64,000 nucleotides of DNA from the NCBI GenBank assembly GCA_030544215.1, contig JARZZO010000006.1:50072501-50136500 (forward strand), given 5' to 3'. Of this stretch, positions 35,072 through 45,284 are shown one piece after another (the stretch's first letter is position 1; every line of letters starts with the position of its first letter). Under the pieces are notes generated by a model. The model ran no database searches and was not told the DNA's origin. It was given only the letters and a program-made list of their open reading frames with translations. The DNA comes from Zantedeschia hybrid cultivar (taxonomy: Eukaryota > Streptophyta > Magnoliopsida > Alismatales > Araceae). Position numbers and translations under genes: made by a program.

Positions 35072-35760
35072 AATTGATACTCCCTTGACCTTTCCAATAC
35101 CTTTGCCAGAATTTCAACGTGATCTGCCTTTCTCTTAGACTTAAACAATAAATCATCCACATACACTTCCAAATGTATATGCATCATATCATGGAATATA
35201 GCCATCATAGCCCTTTGATAAGTGGTTCCAACGTTCTTCAACCCAAATGGCATGACTACATAACAGTATGTGCCCCAACGTGTAGTGAATGAAGTGTTAT
35301 CCTGATCATCTTCTGCCAATCTGATCTGATTGTATCATGAAAATCCATCCATAAATGATAGAGTGTCAAATCCAACTGTGTTGTCGATGAGCACATCTAT
35401 ATGAGGCAATGGGAAATCATCCTTCGGACACGCCCGGTTCAAATCTCGGAAGTCAATACAAATCCTGACTTTTTCATCTTTCTTCATAACCGGGACTATG
35501 TTAGCCACCCACTATAGATAGAGGACCACTCTAATAAATTTGACTTTATGTAACTTGTCAACCTCTTCCTTCATCTTCAAAGCCATCTGTGGGTGAAATC
35601 GCCTTAACTTCTATTTGACTGGGCTAGCTCTAGGTTTTAAAGTTAGTCGGTGTTCCACTAAGGAAGAATCTAACCCCGGCATGTCTTCATAGCTCCAGGA
35701 GAAAGTGTCCTTATACTCTCTAAGAACTTGAATCAAAGCCTCTTCATCTAATTTGAAAAG
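35072..35760 (-). pseudogene. Tat A reverse transcriptase, N-terminal part
   Basis: From right to left on minus this matches Tat B 56,980-56,375. It includes the FTTRWGTYCYVVMPFGLKN block and the active site YVDDLLFKSK at about 35,175-35,140, then the HVEILAKVLERSREYQ block, where the chromovirus is inserted. Earlier blocks toward 35,640 have stops. The open frame running past 35,072 into the chromovirus LTR is an accident of the junction. Confidence 0.85.
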
Positions 35761-36476
35761 ATTTTGACTAATGAGGACTACCTTAGGCTCTTCTTTGGTT
35801 CCTAAATTGATTTCCTTGGTTGGCTCTTCTACAGCAGTTCAGGGTTCATCAAATCTTTTCACTCCACTGTCATATGCCTCAATTGCATCCTCATCTTCTT
35901 CTTCTTCAATGACGAGGTCTTTCTCATGTATCAGCTCATACACCCCGTATCCGTCATCGACCAACTCATCTGTCTCACACCCTTCTGTCAACTAGATAGG
36001 ATTCTCTAATAATTGAGGAATTTGATAGAATGGAAAGTACTTAAAAGCTATCTCCTAGAGGTATCTATTTGGTATTTGCCTACCCTTAGACTTCCTAGAC
36101 TTTCTAAATTGCCTAACCCCACTAAACTCCCTATCCTGACCTAAGGAGGATGAAGAAGGATGAAAATCAACAGGTTCATGAGGAGATACAGGGGAATCCT
36201 CCTAAAAGGAGGGGCAGAGTATATCTAGAAGATAATCTTGCCCAAGTGACCCGCGCAATGGGGTACATTCGGACAAGCAGGATGTTTCTTCAACGAGGAT
36301 TTGAGAGGAGGAAGTTGCCAAATTAGCATTTTTTTGGGGAATTTTCAGTATTTAACATGAAACAGGAGTGAACTTGGAAAGAAGGAGGATAGGATGGAGA
36401 TGGAGGAATTGGCACCATTGCCAATGGATTATGGGGATCATATAACAATATGTCCCATATTAGATCATGGATTCTC
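35761..36476 (-). other. Tat A linker between unknown domain and reverse transcriptase
   Basis: Broken coding-like sequence matching 57,000-57,236 and 58,787-59,089 of Tat B: an acidic region with a GYGVYELIHEKD-type block near 35,920-35,950 and a TKEINLG-like block near 35,800-35,820. Stops occur throughout. Confidence 0.6.
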
Positions 36477-36836
36477 TTACGGTTGAGAGCAATCTGAGGA
36501 AGAAAGTCCCGAGGGGACAGAGTAATGACAATGGGGTATGTCTTCGATAATGACCCTCGACCAAGCTGGGGTCAGCAACAAAGTACGGAAAAGAGTATGG
36601 AGGGTAAAGACATGTGATGGGTAGGTGGCCCTCCAAAGGTGATCCGTGGTCAAATCAGTTTCATAGGGGTCATCTGGTTCCCCTTTATCTATTTCATCAC
36701 TCAACAAAATCTTTTTATCAAAGATAGCCCCAGGCCTCTCATTCAGCTCATCTATCAGCGGTGGCCACTGTGGTTCAAACGGATGTAGGAAGAACCTATT
36801 CAAAGCATCTATACCACTAGCAGTCTGGGTCTTGAA
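36477..36836 (-). pseudogene. Tat A unassigned domain between G-patch and polymerase
   Basis: A 108-codon frame (NRFFLHPFEPQWPPLIDEL, then GAIFDKKILL, LWRATYPSHVFTLHTLFR and WSRVIIEDIPH) that aligns with residues of the longer, better kept frame at 59,090-59,947 in Tat B. I do not recognise the fold. Its position, after the G-patch and before the reverse transcriptase, is where the Tat elements I know have only a linker. Confidence 0.6.
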
Positions 36837-37011
36837 ACTTCCTCATTTTCATTGGCCGCAAAGCCTCCAAGGATTTGTATGTTAGTAACGGTGTGCACTG
36901 TCTGGCAAACTCCGTCCCATAAATGTCATGTAAATCAAAGTGGGAAGCTATCAACACTGTGTTGTCATGGTCGTGCTGGATTACAGGCCCTTTGACAAAA
37001 TGTGTGGATAA

Positions 37012-37450
37012 GGTTCAAGTCAAAGGGTCCCGATTCTCTTTGCAAGGTATTACCATAGTCTTCCACACCTTATGACCATCTTCTTCTTGTTGTTGTTGGA
37101 CGATGATGTACCTTACCTTCTCTGGCCTATAGCCCAGACCATTCCCAGGTATTCTTCTGCTGTCTTTCACTGGCTTAGTTATGCCTTGCAGCTGTGTACC
37201 TAAACTTTTCCCGGGTTGATATCCGGTCTTCATCATTATGTTCCAGTCTGGGGTACTCATGAACTTCTCCCTTTTCATGGTATCCACTGGATAAGATGGA
37301 AGTAGAGTAGAATTCAGTGGATCAACTGATGGAAGGTAAGTTTGTAAAACAGACAGGATGGGTTGTTGAACGGGTGAAGGAACTAGAGTTGGGTTTATGT
37401 TCAACGAATGAGCAACAGCAAGAATGGGCATGCTCGTGACCTTTGAAGGT
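37012..37450 (-). pseudogene. Tat A protease tail and G-patch segment
   Basis: A 138-codon frame with a G-patch signature: MKTGYQPGKSLGTQLQG near residues 67-83, then NGLGYRPEKVRY. A G-patch is an RNA-binding motif that lies after the protease in Tat-clade polyproteins. Similarity to Tat B (60,077-60,468) ends at about 37,445, just where the protease body should begin; beyond it is unrelated sequence, so Tat A is truncated here. Confidence 0.75.
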
Positions 37451-39410
37451 TGAACTCTTTTATTTAAATAGTAGATTTGTATTTAGCCGCTTCTTGAAAT
37501 CTAGCTGGCATCCTTCAGAGTAGTGGCTGCCTACATGGGTCTAACATTAATTTTTGCAAGTCTTAACATTAAAAACTTTAGTCTAGCTAAGCGTATAGCC
37601 TGTCTTTTTTCTTCTTGGAAACATGCAAGCGTGGTCACTGTCTATTTCTAAATATGGTGTGTAGATCTTCCACAATCCTGCAACAAAATCAAGAATGGAA
37701 AGTTCCCATATGGTTGACCAACCAGAGGACAAGTAAGATCTGCAAAAAATGTCTTAAATAGAGTGCAGTGGCGAGTCTGTCATATGGCAGGTGTGTCATG
37801 CGACAGTGCAGAGAAAAATCTTAGCAGGAGTAAGATTGTGTTTATTAAAGGTATTATAATAAGCTTCGTAAAAAGCTAAACATAATCTGTCAAAGAAAGA
37901 TTACATATCCCTGAAAATAATAAAATAAGTTCATCTAAAAAATTGCACACACAATTGCTTAAAAAAGGTTTAGAAAATTGGTAGACAATTCATATAACCA
38001 ATCGTTGGAAAAGAAGTTAATAAAATGATTAGAAATTCACTAATTATCGATTTTACTTGAGAGCATAATCGGCTTACAAAAGGCTTCCTAATCAATTAAA
38101 GGAATCAAGAGATAATCAATTAGGAAATCTTCGATTAATCGGAAAGAGAGACATGCAATTAATCGATAACCGATAAGGCAATAATCAATTCAAAATGATT
38201 AATTGATTTACACTGATATCTGTAGGTAATCGGAATACAGCTAATCGATTATTAATCGGAAATCACATAATGCAGGCAATCGATTACACGGCTGAAGATC
38301 GATTACGATGTTGTTAATCGATCATGAGTCCGAAGATCAATTACAAGCCGAAGATCGATTACAAGTCCGAAGATCGATTACTAGGCCAAAGATCGATTAC
38401 GACACTGTTAATCGATTATAAGACTAAAGATCGATTACGACGTTGTTAATCGCTTACAACTCTGTTAATTGATTACGTGTTCGAAGATCGAGTACGATGC
38501 AATTAATTGATTACAACTCTTTTAATCGATTACTCAACCCAAATGGTAATCAAAATGACAACGAGTAGGTTAGTCGGTTAGAAAGAGAACGATTAGCCGC
38601 TTAGAGAGATAACTGATAATCGGAACTTTTAATTGGAAAACAAATTGGTTAAGGCTTTTAATTTCAGGTATAATCGATGAAGGAAATAATCGGTCAATAA
38701 CCATAAATATGATCGAATAGATAATCGATAGAGATAATTGATCATCTGCTAGCAATTAACAGAGTGATTATAAAATGGTTAACTATCGATTAACAAGGCA
38801 ACTCTAAATCAGTTAGCTAGCGATTTTCAATATGAAAGAAATGCTTTTGCTAATCGATTTTGAGTCTCAGTAGATCTTGAAAATGAAACAATATTAATCG
38901 ACTAGTGAAAGGAAGTTAATCGATTTCTCAGTACTCTATTAACCAAAAGGATCAAATAGGTCACTGAAAAATGACTATGTCACAAACTAACCACTTGGCA
39001 GATAATCGATTAAATCTATGGGTTATCTAAAGGAAAGAAGTTGTCACTAGTAAACTTTTAAGTACAATTATAGAAAGAATTATCATTAAAGATGTGATAT
39101 AAAAAAAATTTAGTGTGTTATCACCAAAACATGGGGATGAGGACTTCGTATGAAAAAAATCTTAGCTCAACAGGTTGTATAGCCTGCAAGAGGCTTGTAC
39201 CGTGTATAGCTTATATGCTAGTGGAACTCCCAAGTAGTTGCTTGGGGACTGGACGTATGTCTGGAGGACTGAACCAGTATAAAATCCAAGTGTTAATGAT
39301 GTGTTTGCTCTTTGTTTCTTCCCTCTTCCGTGCATTCACTTTTCGTTACAATTAGTTTTCTTTCTCCATTGCTGTAACAATTTTTGATAACCCATTCAAC
39401 CCCACCCCGT
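37451..39410 (+). mobile_element. SIRE/Maximus-like Copia LTR fragment
   Basis: The segment ends with a promoter-like part (GGGGACTGGACGTATG at 39,243 and CAGTATAAAATCC at 39,275) and a leader-like CATTCAACCCCACCCC at 39,393, in the style of SIRE-type LTRs and primer regions. Its middle carries many AATCGATTA motifs. A block near 37,690-37,730 (GGAAAGTTCCCATATGG, CCAACCAGAGGACA) has a counterpart near 42,117-42,160. The left boundary is uncertain. No coding sequence is seen. Confidence 0.5.
38040..39030. repeat. Dispersed AATCGATTA motif cluster
   Basis: More than twenty ATCGATTA, AATCGATT or one-base variants in about 1 kb, often with partner words such as AAGATCGATTAC and GTTAATCGATTA. A second cluster is at 42,240-42,900. 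The core is a perfect palindrome, so the motif reads alike on both strands. Similar motifs are common in SIRE-type LTRs of some dicots. Confidence 0.75.
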
Positions 39411-39731
39411 AGGGTTCTCCATTATCTGGGCAACTACAATATGTGGAGATTCTATAACGGATCCATCAGATGGGCTAGGTAGATGGCTGTTTTATGCATC
39501 GAACGGCCACCTATCAAGTAGTATGAGATACACTCAAGCCATCTGATGCATCAGACAACCATCAGTTTGGCTTTCTCATGCACCAATTGGGAAAAGTTAA
39601 AAAATGTTAAAATTGGGTTTTTAATGGTCCTAATGGGCTCTAAAAAGACAAATTGGGTCAAAATAAGGGCCCTTTAACTTAAATTGAAGTCCAAAATTGT
39701 CCACAAAATGGGCCAAAATTAGGTGTCGATA
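39411..39731 (-). mobile_element. Tat-like LTR fragment
   Basis: On minus the sequence just right of it reads AAAGGGGCAAC, a purine tract, and the LTR start would be TATCGACACC followed by TTTTGGCCC. Tat B shows the same arrangement (GGTGGGGCAGC then TGTGGACATACT). The TG start has become TA. The left end is not defined. Confidence 0.5.
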
Positions 39732-40192
39732 GTTGCCCCTTTACAACATCCTCTTTGTAGGGGAGCACAGAAGACTGATAAGTGGATGTTATAGACTCTA
39801 CACCCTATATGGGAACACTACGTTCTGGTGGGGAACCTATTCACAGTCTCCTTGCTATGTTGATGCAAGTTGAGAATGAATTGGCAAAGAAGAAAGATGT
39901 ATTGTCAGAAACCACAGCCTAGGAGGTCCTTCGACAATTGATGCGAGACTCCAACACACTCTGGGATGCCTGCCGAGTCAAAGGGACTAAAGGGATGACA
40001 ACATGGAAAAAAACAAATGCGAACTTGATCAAAATAGCATGTATACGTTTAGAAAGTTCGACAATTGAGTCATCAAAGTGTTGTGTAAAGGAACCATATC
40101 CTCCTCCTTATTTATGCTGGGTTAAAAGTAAAAAAAAAACTATCTTGTGCAAGACTCCCAAGGAATCATTTCAGGCTTATCAAATAACTTGA
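39732..40192 (+). pseudogene. Plus-strand coding remnant beside Tat-like LTR
   Basis: A frame from ATG 39,809 runs 128 codons to 40,192 with a single TAG at 39,920. The first part is charged and probably coiled (QVENELAKKKD), followed by EVLRQLMRDSNTLW. It lies in antisense orientation just inside a Tat-like 3' LTR, as the small gene at 47,911 does in Tat B. I do not recognise the product, and the two proteins do not obviously match. Confidence 0.35.
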
Positions 40193-40627
40193 ATCCCATA
40201 AATCTATCATCATTTTTAGTAAAGGATAATTTTGGATTTATGTAACCCAAGTTATTAGCCTTTAGTTTTTTAAACTAGTGCAGACTCTTATTTATCTCCC
40301 ACCTGCAAAACAAAAATGTTAGAATCATCATAAAATATTAATAATAAATCACACATTTTCTAATTTTTTTAGATTTTTTTTCAGAATTTTTCCATCGGAA
40401 GACCAAATTGTTGGTCGAATGATGCATCAGAAGGCCATCGATTTGGCCATCTGGTGGTTTCATTAGAAGGCCAAACTAATGGTTGCCTGATGCATCAGAA
40501 GGCCATCTACTTGATCGTATGATGGTCCTAAGCAGATTTTGTAGCTTTTTCCACTCAGGAGGACTCTTATACATTGATGTTTATCTCTATCCTCACCTAG
40601 GCATAAAATAAACACGAATATTCCTAG
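40193..40627. other. Non-coding stretch with TGATGCATCA repeats
   Basis: No gene is seen. It contains repeated words TGATGCATCAGAAGGCCATC at about 40,421 and 40,481, related to ones at 39,497-39,570. Confidence 0.45.
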
Positions 40628-41720
40628 ATGGGACCCTTCCAACCCCTCACGACATCCTCTTCTTCCTCTCAAAAGTGCGCTTGGGCTTCATTCTTCACTC
40701 CAAATGTCTTGACCGAAATTGAGGGCACCTCGGCAACTGTGTGGTTCGCGGCTAGGTATGCTCATGTGAAGCTATTTCTTCATGTTCCTTTTTACTTTCT
40801 CTTTGCTAAAATCCCCCCTTTTCTTTCTTAGGCAGTGTCACGGTTGCTTGGCCCATGCCACGTTACTCGCAACACATGACTGGTGACTCCGATGAATTGT
40901 ATTACCATTGATATGCAGACATTGATGTTTCCATGGCACCTTCTCCACTTGGTGGTCTTTGTGAAGCATCTTAAGAGAAGATGTGGTGGAGTTGGGAACC
41001 ACTGGGGACTCTCCTCGAATTGTGGCATCCAGAAACACAGACCTTTGTCTTCTCGGAATTTCAGGCAATAGTACTACTCGAGGAGGTAAAGTTGTTGATT
41101 GGATGGGAAGAATTGAAAGAGAGACATATCAGGACTACTGCCTTGGGATGATGTATTGAATGACATAATTCAAGATGAGGCAATGGTTTGATTGATGATC
41201 TGCCAACACGAGATCCAAGTTGATCAGTTGGCTAAATGGATTGTTGATGAAGTGAAGTCACGGGAGGTGCGTGTCGAACAGCTGATGCAAGGCCAAAGTC
41301 TTGGCCTCAATGGGACACTACTTTTCCCACTTCTGGTGATGTTTTGTCATATGATCATGTAAGGGTGATCACTTTGTTATGGCGGGGCTTTTCTGTTTCC
41401 TGTGCTTTTGTGGCTCACTTGTTCAGCAGGTTGACCAGCATGTGTATGGGTGGCAAACCCTAAGGAAGTCTCCTTTTGAAGTTTACCTTCTTGTAAGAGC
41501 TACAAGCCGAGTTGCGCATCTTCTGCTGCAGCACCCTCTTTCTCATGAAATCATTGTTCAGCCCTAAAGACATGGTGAGGAACATGGTAGGCCATCTGAA
41601 GACCCTGGATGATTAGTGGGATCATTTGAATTTCATGAGTACTATTGATTTTATTTTTGTCCCAATGATATCCCACAATGTGATCTTTCTAGGATGCGCG
41701 TGCAAGAAATAAGATGCAGC
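40628..41720 (+). pseudogene. Plus-strand remnant resembling a plant mobile-domain protein
   Basis: Read in one main frame from about 40,880, the translation gives GTLLELWHPETQTFVFSEF followed by LLEEVKLLIGWEELK (41,005-41,115). This resembles the WxPxTxTF...LEEV/LEDV..L.G core of the mobile-domain family found in plant host proteins and in plant transposons. The frame has several stops (near 40,912, 40,971, 41,150 and onwards). A short Ser/Thr-rich open frame at 40,628-40,831 may be an upstream exon; a GT site and the TTTCTTAG at 40,825-40,832 would fit an intron. Later parts to 41,720 are weaker. It lies antisense inside a Tat-like fragment. Confidence 0.35.
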
Positions 41721-42982
41721 ACTAGTGGAAGAAGAGGATGCCATAGGCTTTTGTGCTTGGAGTGAAGTAGGCTCTTGGGTTCTTCTCTCTTTCACTCTTA
41801 GCTTGGAGGGAGTTTGGATGCAAATAGATTACTTGAATTTGAATGGAGTTCCAAAATGGCTTCCATCTAGCCGAAGGCTTCAATTTATAGACAAATTTCA
41901 AATTGCTCTGCTAGGCATAGCTTCCATCTATTGTCTCTATGAGGCTCTCTTTGTGTCTAATATTAACTCTATTGAGTTTAATGTTAACTGTAATGAGACT
42001 TGGCTAAAGAGTATACAAATAGAGATTCGTCTCTTTCCACCAAAAGCTTTTATTTTTTGTCTTCAAGCCTTTTCAATTTGGTCATGCAAATCCCACCTAA
42101 TCCGTGTTACATTACCAAGAAAGGAAAGTCCTATATGATTCCCCAACCAGAGGATAGATGAGTAGCAGACAATTTGCAAAAGTAATATGGACATGTAAGG
42201 AATAGGATCTGCAGTGCGCTAACATCTATTCAAATAGATCAATTAAGTGGAGCTTTATAATCGGTTCAGTCCCAATTAAATCGCACAAAGATCGATTAAC
42301 TAAAGAGAAAGCAACTACTTAATTGATTCAAGCGAGCACAAGGCCAAATAGGCAGACTAAAGAGAAATAATCGATTAAAACACAAGTTAGTCAGTATACA
42401 ATCAATTAACTGCTTAAATGAATAGGAGCACCAGTTAGTCGATAACTTTAAAATTAATCAATAATAGGCACAGAAGTAATAGTCAAAATGGTTAATCGAT
42501 TAATCGGCTCAACTAGTCGATAGCAATAGTCAATAGCCCACAAGTTAATCGAATCAACTTAATTCATCACCAAAAGCGTTAATCGATAACCCGATAAATT
42601 ATGTGAGCCGAAAGGGTAGACTTAGTTGATAGTGATATCGCTTAAATGACCCAAGTGAAGGACTTAATCATTAAAAGGATTGATTAAGTGTTCAATAAAG
42701 GACCAATGGCCTATTTACCATATAATCGGTTAAGAGTGAGACTTAATCAATATTCCAGAAAGTTAATGGATATGAGAATATAGTGTGAGCTTTGTTAACT
42801 CTTGAAATCGACTAAGTTCTAGAATAATCTGAACTAAGACTGAATTACATGGTGAATCTACTCAGTGCAATCAATTAAACATTTAATTAAATGGCTCATA
42901 TAGACTAATTGCTTTATTTTCATAGTTTGTCAATCACCAAAATAAGAGGATATAAATAGAAGGGAACTAAGGTTCAACAACC
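41721..42982. mobile_element. Second SIRE-like LTR fragment
   Basis: Bases 42,040-42,982 share blocks with 37,560-39,030, including the GGAAAGTCCTATATG and CCAACCAGAGGATAG words and the AATCGATTA cluster. On minus, the right end reads TGTTGAACCTTAG after a purine-rich GGGGAGGT, as expected for an LTR start of a minus-strand element. Bases 41,721-42,040 are of the same style; the 137-codon frame at 41,725-42,138 matches nothing I know and runs through LTR-like DNA. Confidence 0.45.
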
Positions 42983-43422
42983 TCCCCATTTTGGTGATGA
43001 CAAAACTTCTGAAATAAAGGCATCAAAACAAACAAATAAGCTAGTATCAGAGCAAATATTCAAGGAGACAGAGCATTCATATATACACAGTATCTAATCA
43101 AAACATGTAATATCATAATATTGATCATATATACAAAGTATTAGAGCACATGAAATATAAGCATTCTATTTATATAAAACATGAAGTACAAGGAATGTTT
43201 GATAGATGTATCACTTCCCCTTTTTTGTCAAGTAGCCAAAAGGGGTAGTCAGGGAGATAGACCAATAAAGGAAAAAGGATCAGTAGAGAAAGATAACATA
43301 AAGACTTTGTTCATTGAGCATCCCTTTTAGTTTCACTTTCTCTTCTGCTTTTCATAACAATGTCGCATGCTTCTTGATAATTTCCTACTGAACATTCTTT
43401 CTAGCTTTATACATGATCTTTC
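42983..43422 (-). other. SIRE-like 3' internal fragment
   Basis: On minus it contains GTTTTGTCATCACCAAAATGG just before the LTR start at 42,982 and an AAAAAAGGGGAAGTG tract further upstream (43,205-43,222), both typical of the end of SIRE-type internal regions. No coding sequence is seen. It is cut at 43,423 by a Copia LTR. Confidence 0.5.
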
Positions 43423-44993
43423 TATTAATATTAGGTGGCCTACAAGACAATCGGATACTTTGGATTATTCAGTTATTAATAAAATGGCCTAATTTCATTG
43501 TGTATATAATCCGATATTGATTGTGATATCGCGATGAAGTCCACGGACATGTGCAATGCTCTTCGGATTATGATGAGATCATAAATACGGGACTGAAGAC
43601 TTATAAACACATATTCTTAATTGTTCCTAGTCGAAGGATGTTTGATGTATGTTTGAGAAACATCAAACATCTGGATAGACTAGTATATGTTTCTTCAACT
43701 CATATAATGAGGGTGACTAATCCTATAAGTCACTTGTGTGGAGACACTATGCTGAACTTCTAGGTGCTCATTGGTAAATGAGTTCACTGAACTGATCCAA
43801 CCATGAATCGTTGGATGGTAGCCACCCGACTGTTAACTAGCTCGATTCTTTTGTCATGGTAGCGTAGATGGTCTTTGGACTTGAGACACCAAGGATACCT
43901 TGTTGGTAGGTCTCTGAGCTTTGACCTTGACTAACGAATCCCTAACCATGGGTTAACAATAAGTCAAGCAATCGGGTTCAGGGAGATACCCTCGAAGATA
44001 ATTGTGTGGTCAATACGGGATCATCTGCTCTTAGTAATAGGAGAGAGAATATTCCAAGAATGATGCACTTAAGTCTCTCGCCAGGCGGACTCTGTATCAA
44101 ATAAGGAGTTATATGATATAGATTAGCGACATCTGATTCAAGTGAATCGACTAGCTAGGGTTTAATGGTAAACCATACCCTAGGTCAATTTGGGAATATT
44201 GCACAGATGAAGGATTATATCCGCGCAATAACTGATGATGGAAAGGTTCCAATAGTGGGTTGCAGAAATCCTAATGCCTTCCGGGATCACGTGGTGTTGC
44301 TCGGTACCCAACATGATTGCAAGCTCGTCCAAATTTATTCTTGGACATTAAATTCGGCTGATTAATTAATATAAGGATATTAATTAATTAAGTGAGTCAG
44401 TAAAGAGTTACTGGACATAGTGAGCCATTATCTGGACTGGTATTTGGGCCTAGAGGGTTACACGCAAAAGATTTTCAAGTCGATGGATTATTTACGAGTT
44501 TTATAACAAGTGTGGGTTTTTCTGAAAAACTACAAAACCACTTATTATAAAAGAACCGTTGGTAGGTCAGAACCAGCAACTCTGACCTAGCCGCCAGCCC
44601 CCCTCTCTCTCTCTCTCTCATGGGCACCCCCTCAGAGGTTGCCCCCTCAGAGGCTCAGCTCCGACTCCCACCTGCTTCGCTTCCCCTCCAATGGGAATTC
44701 TGAATCCGCATGTCACGGAGGATCACACGCAGCCAGACGGGATCTACGGATGCTGCACTGAGTGAGGAAGTGAGCACAATCCATCGAGAGGAAGACCGCA
44801 TGGATACCGCTAGAGGCCAGGCACCTGCGTGGCTTGCGGCATTGCACAGACGGAACGCGACGAACGTGAATTCGAATATGCGCAAGGTAAAAAGATATGG
44901 TTTTTGCCTCTTCGATTTTAATTCCCAATATGGTACAGATCCGACATTTATATCCGTTGTGTTTTTCTTGGATCTAACACAGCAAACCCAACA
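43423..44993 (+). repeat. Copia LTR (element 3)
   Basis: A 1,571-bp LTR of the Copia 1 family, diverged. It begins TATTAATATTAGG where relatives have TGTTAGTATTAGG, and ends AAACCCAACA. A TATAAAAG box lies near 44,545. The related frames inside (for example 44,710-45,078) are LTR shadows. Confidence 0.85.
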
Positions 44994-45284
44994 GTGGTAT
45001 CATAGTCAGGTTCCACTGTGTTCTTCGCCGTTTCGGTCTCCAAATCAACTGTTCTATTTTATTTTTCCATGCATGTAATTGATATTAAATGTTAGGACAT
45101 TGTCCATGAGATGAACATAGTCAAAAGATATTAATTTCTGCATTAAAATCAATTTTTTTTTGTGTGCAATTTCGTGTTCTCCGTGGGATGAAGAACGGTT
45201 TATTGGTCATCTCGTTTTCGGCACCCCAATTGTTGGGGATGGCTCGCCGGCACCCCGGATCGTCATGCGGTGGCCGCCGGCCAC
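44994..45284 (+). mobile_element. Copia element 3 leader, cut by Tat B
   Basis: It begins with a mutated primer site (TGGTATCATAGTCAGGTTCC, two changes from the usual form) and then matches the leader at 62,043-62,320, including the AATTGTTGGGGATGGCTCG phrase. Similarity stops at 45,284, where the Tat B LTR starts. The rest of element 3 may lie beyond the right edge of the window if Tat B entered here. Confidence 0.7.

Larger units (their letters stand above)
1..37450 (-). mobile_element. Tat-clade Ty3/Gypsy retrotransposon A, interrupted and partial
   Basis: A large Gypsy element in antisense orientation whose left end lies outside the window. Its own pieces are 1-1,451, 10,791-12,894 and 35,072-37,450; the rest is nested insertions. 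Read on minus, the order is protease tail/G-patch (37.4-37.0 kb), an unassigned domain (36.8-36.5 kb), reverse transcriptase (35.6-35.1 kb, resuming at 12.9 kb), RNase H, archaeal-type RNase H, and integrase (11.7 kb, ending at 1.1 kb). The second RNase H and the G-patch are Tat-clade hallmarks. The layout matches Tat B at 45-60 kb piece by piece. The piece beyond 37,450 is lost or replaced by unrelated sequence, so gag and the 5' LTR are not seen. Confidence 0.85.

Noticed and set aside
34984..35319. Open frame running from Tat A reverse transcriptase into the chromovirus LTR
   Set aside because: It crosses an insertion junction marked by a target-site duplication; the tail is LTR sequence read by chance.
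41725..42138. A 137-codon plus-strand frame
   Set aside because: It runs into sequence shared with the SIRE-like LTR fragment at 37.6 kb, where the frame is not open; most likely chance.
44655..45078. Frames starting like SRRITRSQTGS, recurring at 61,690 and in other LTRs
   Set aside because: They lie inside Copia LTRs and recur because the LTR is repeated. Stops and frame changes differ between copies, so there is no sign of protein selection.
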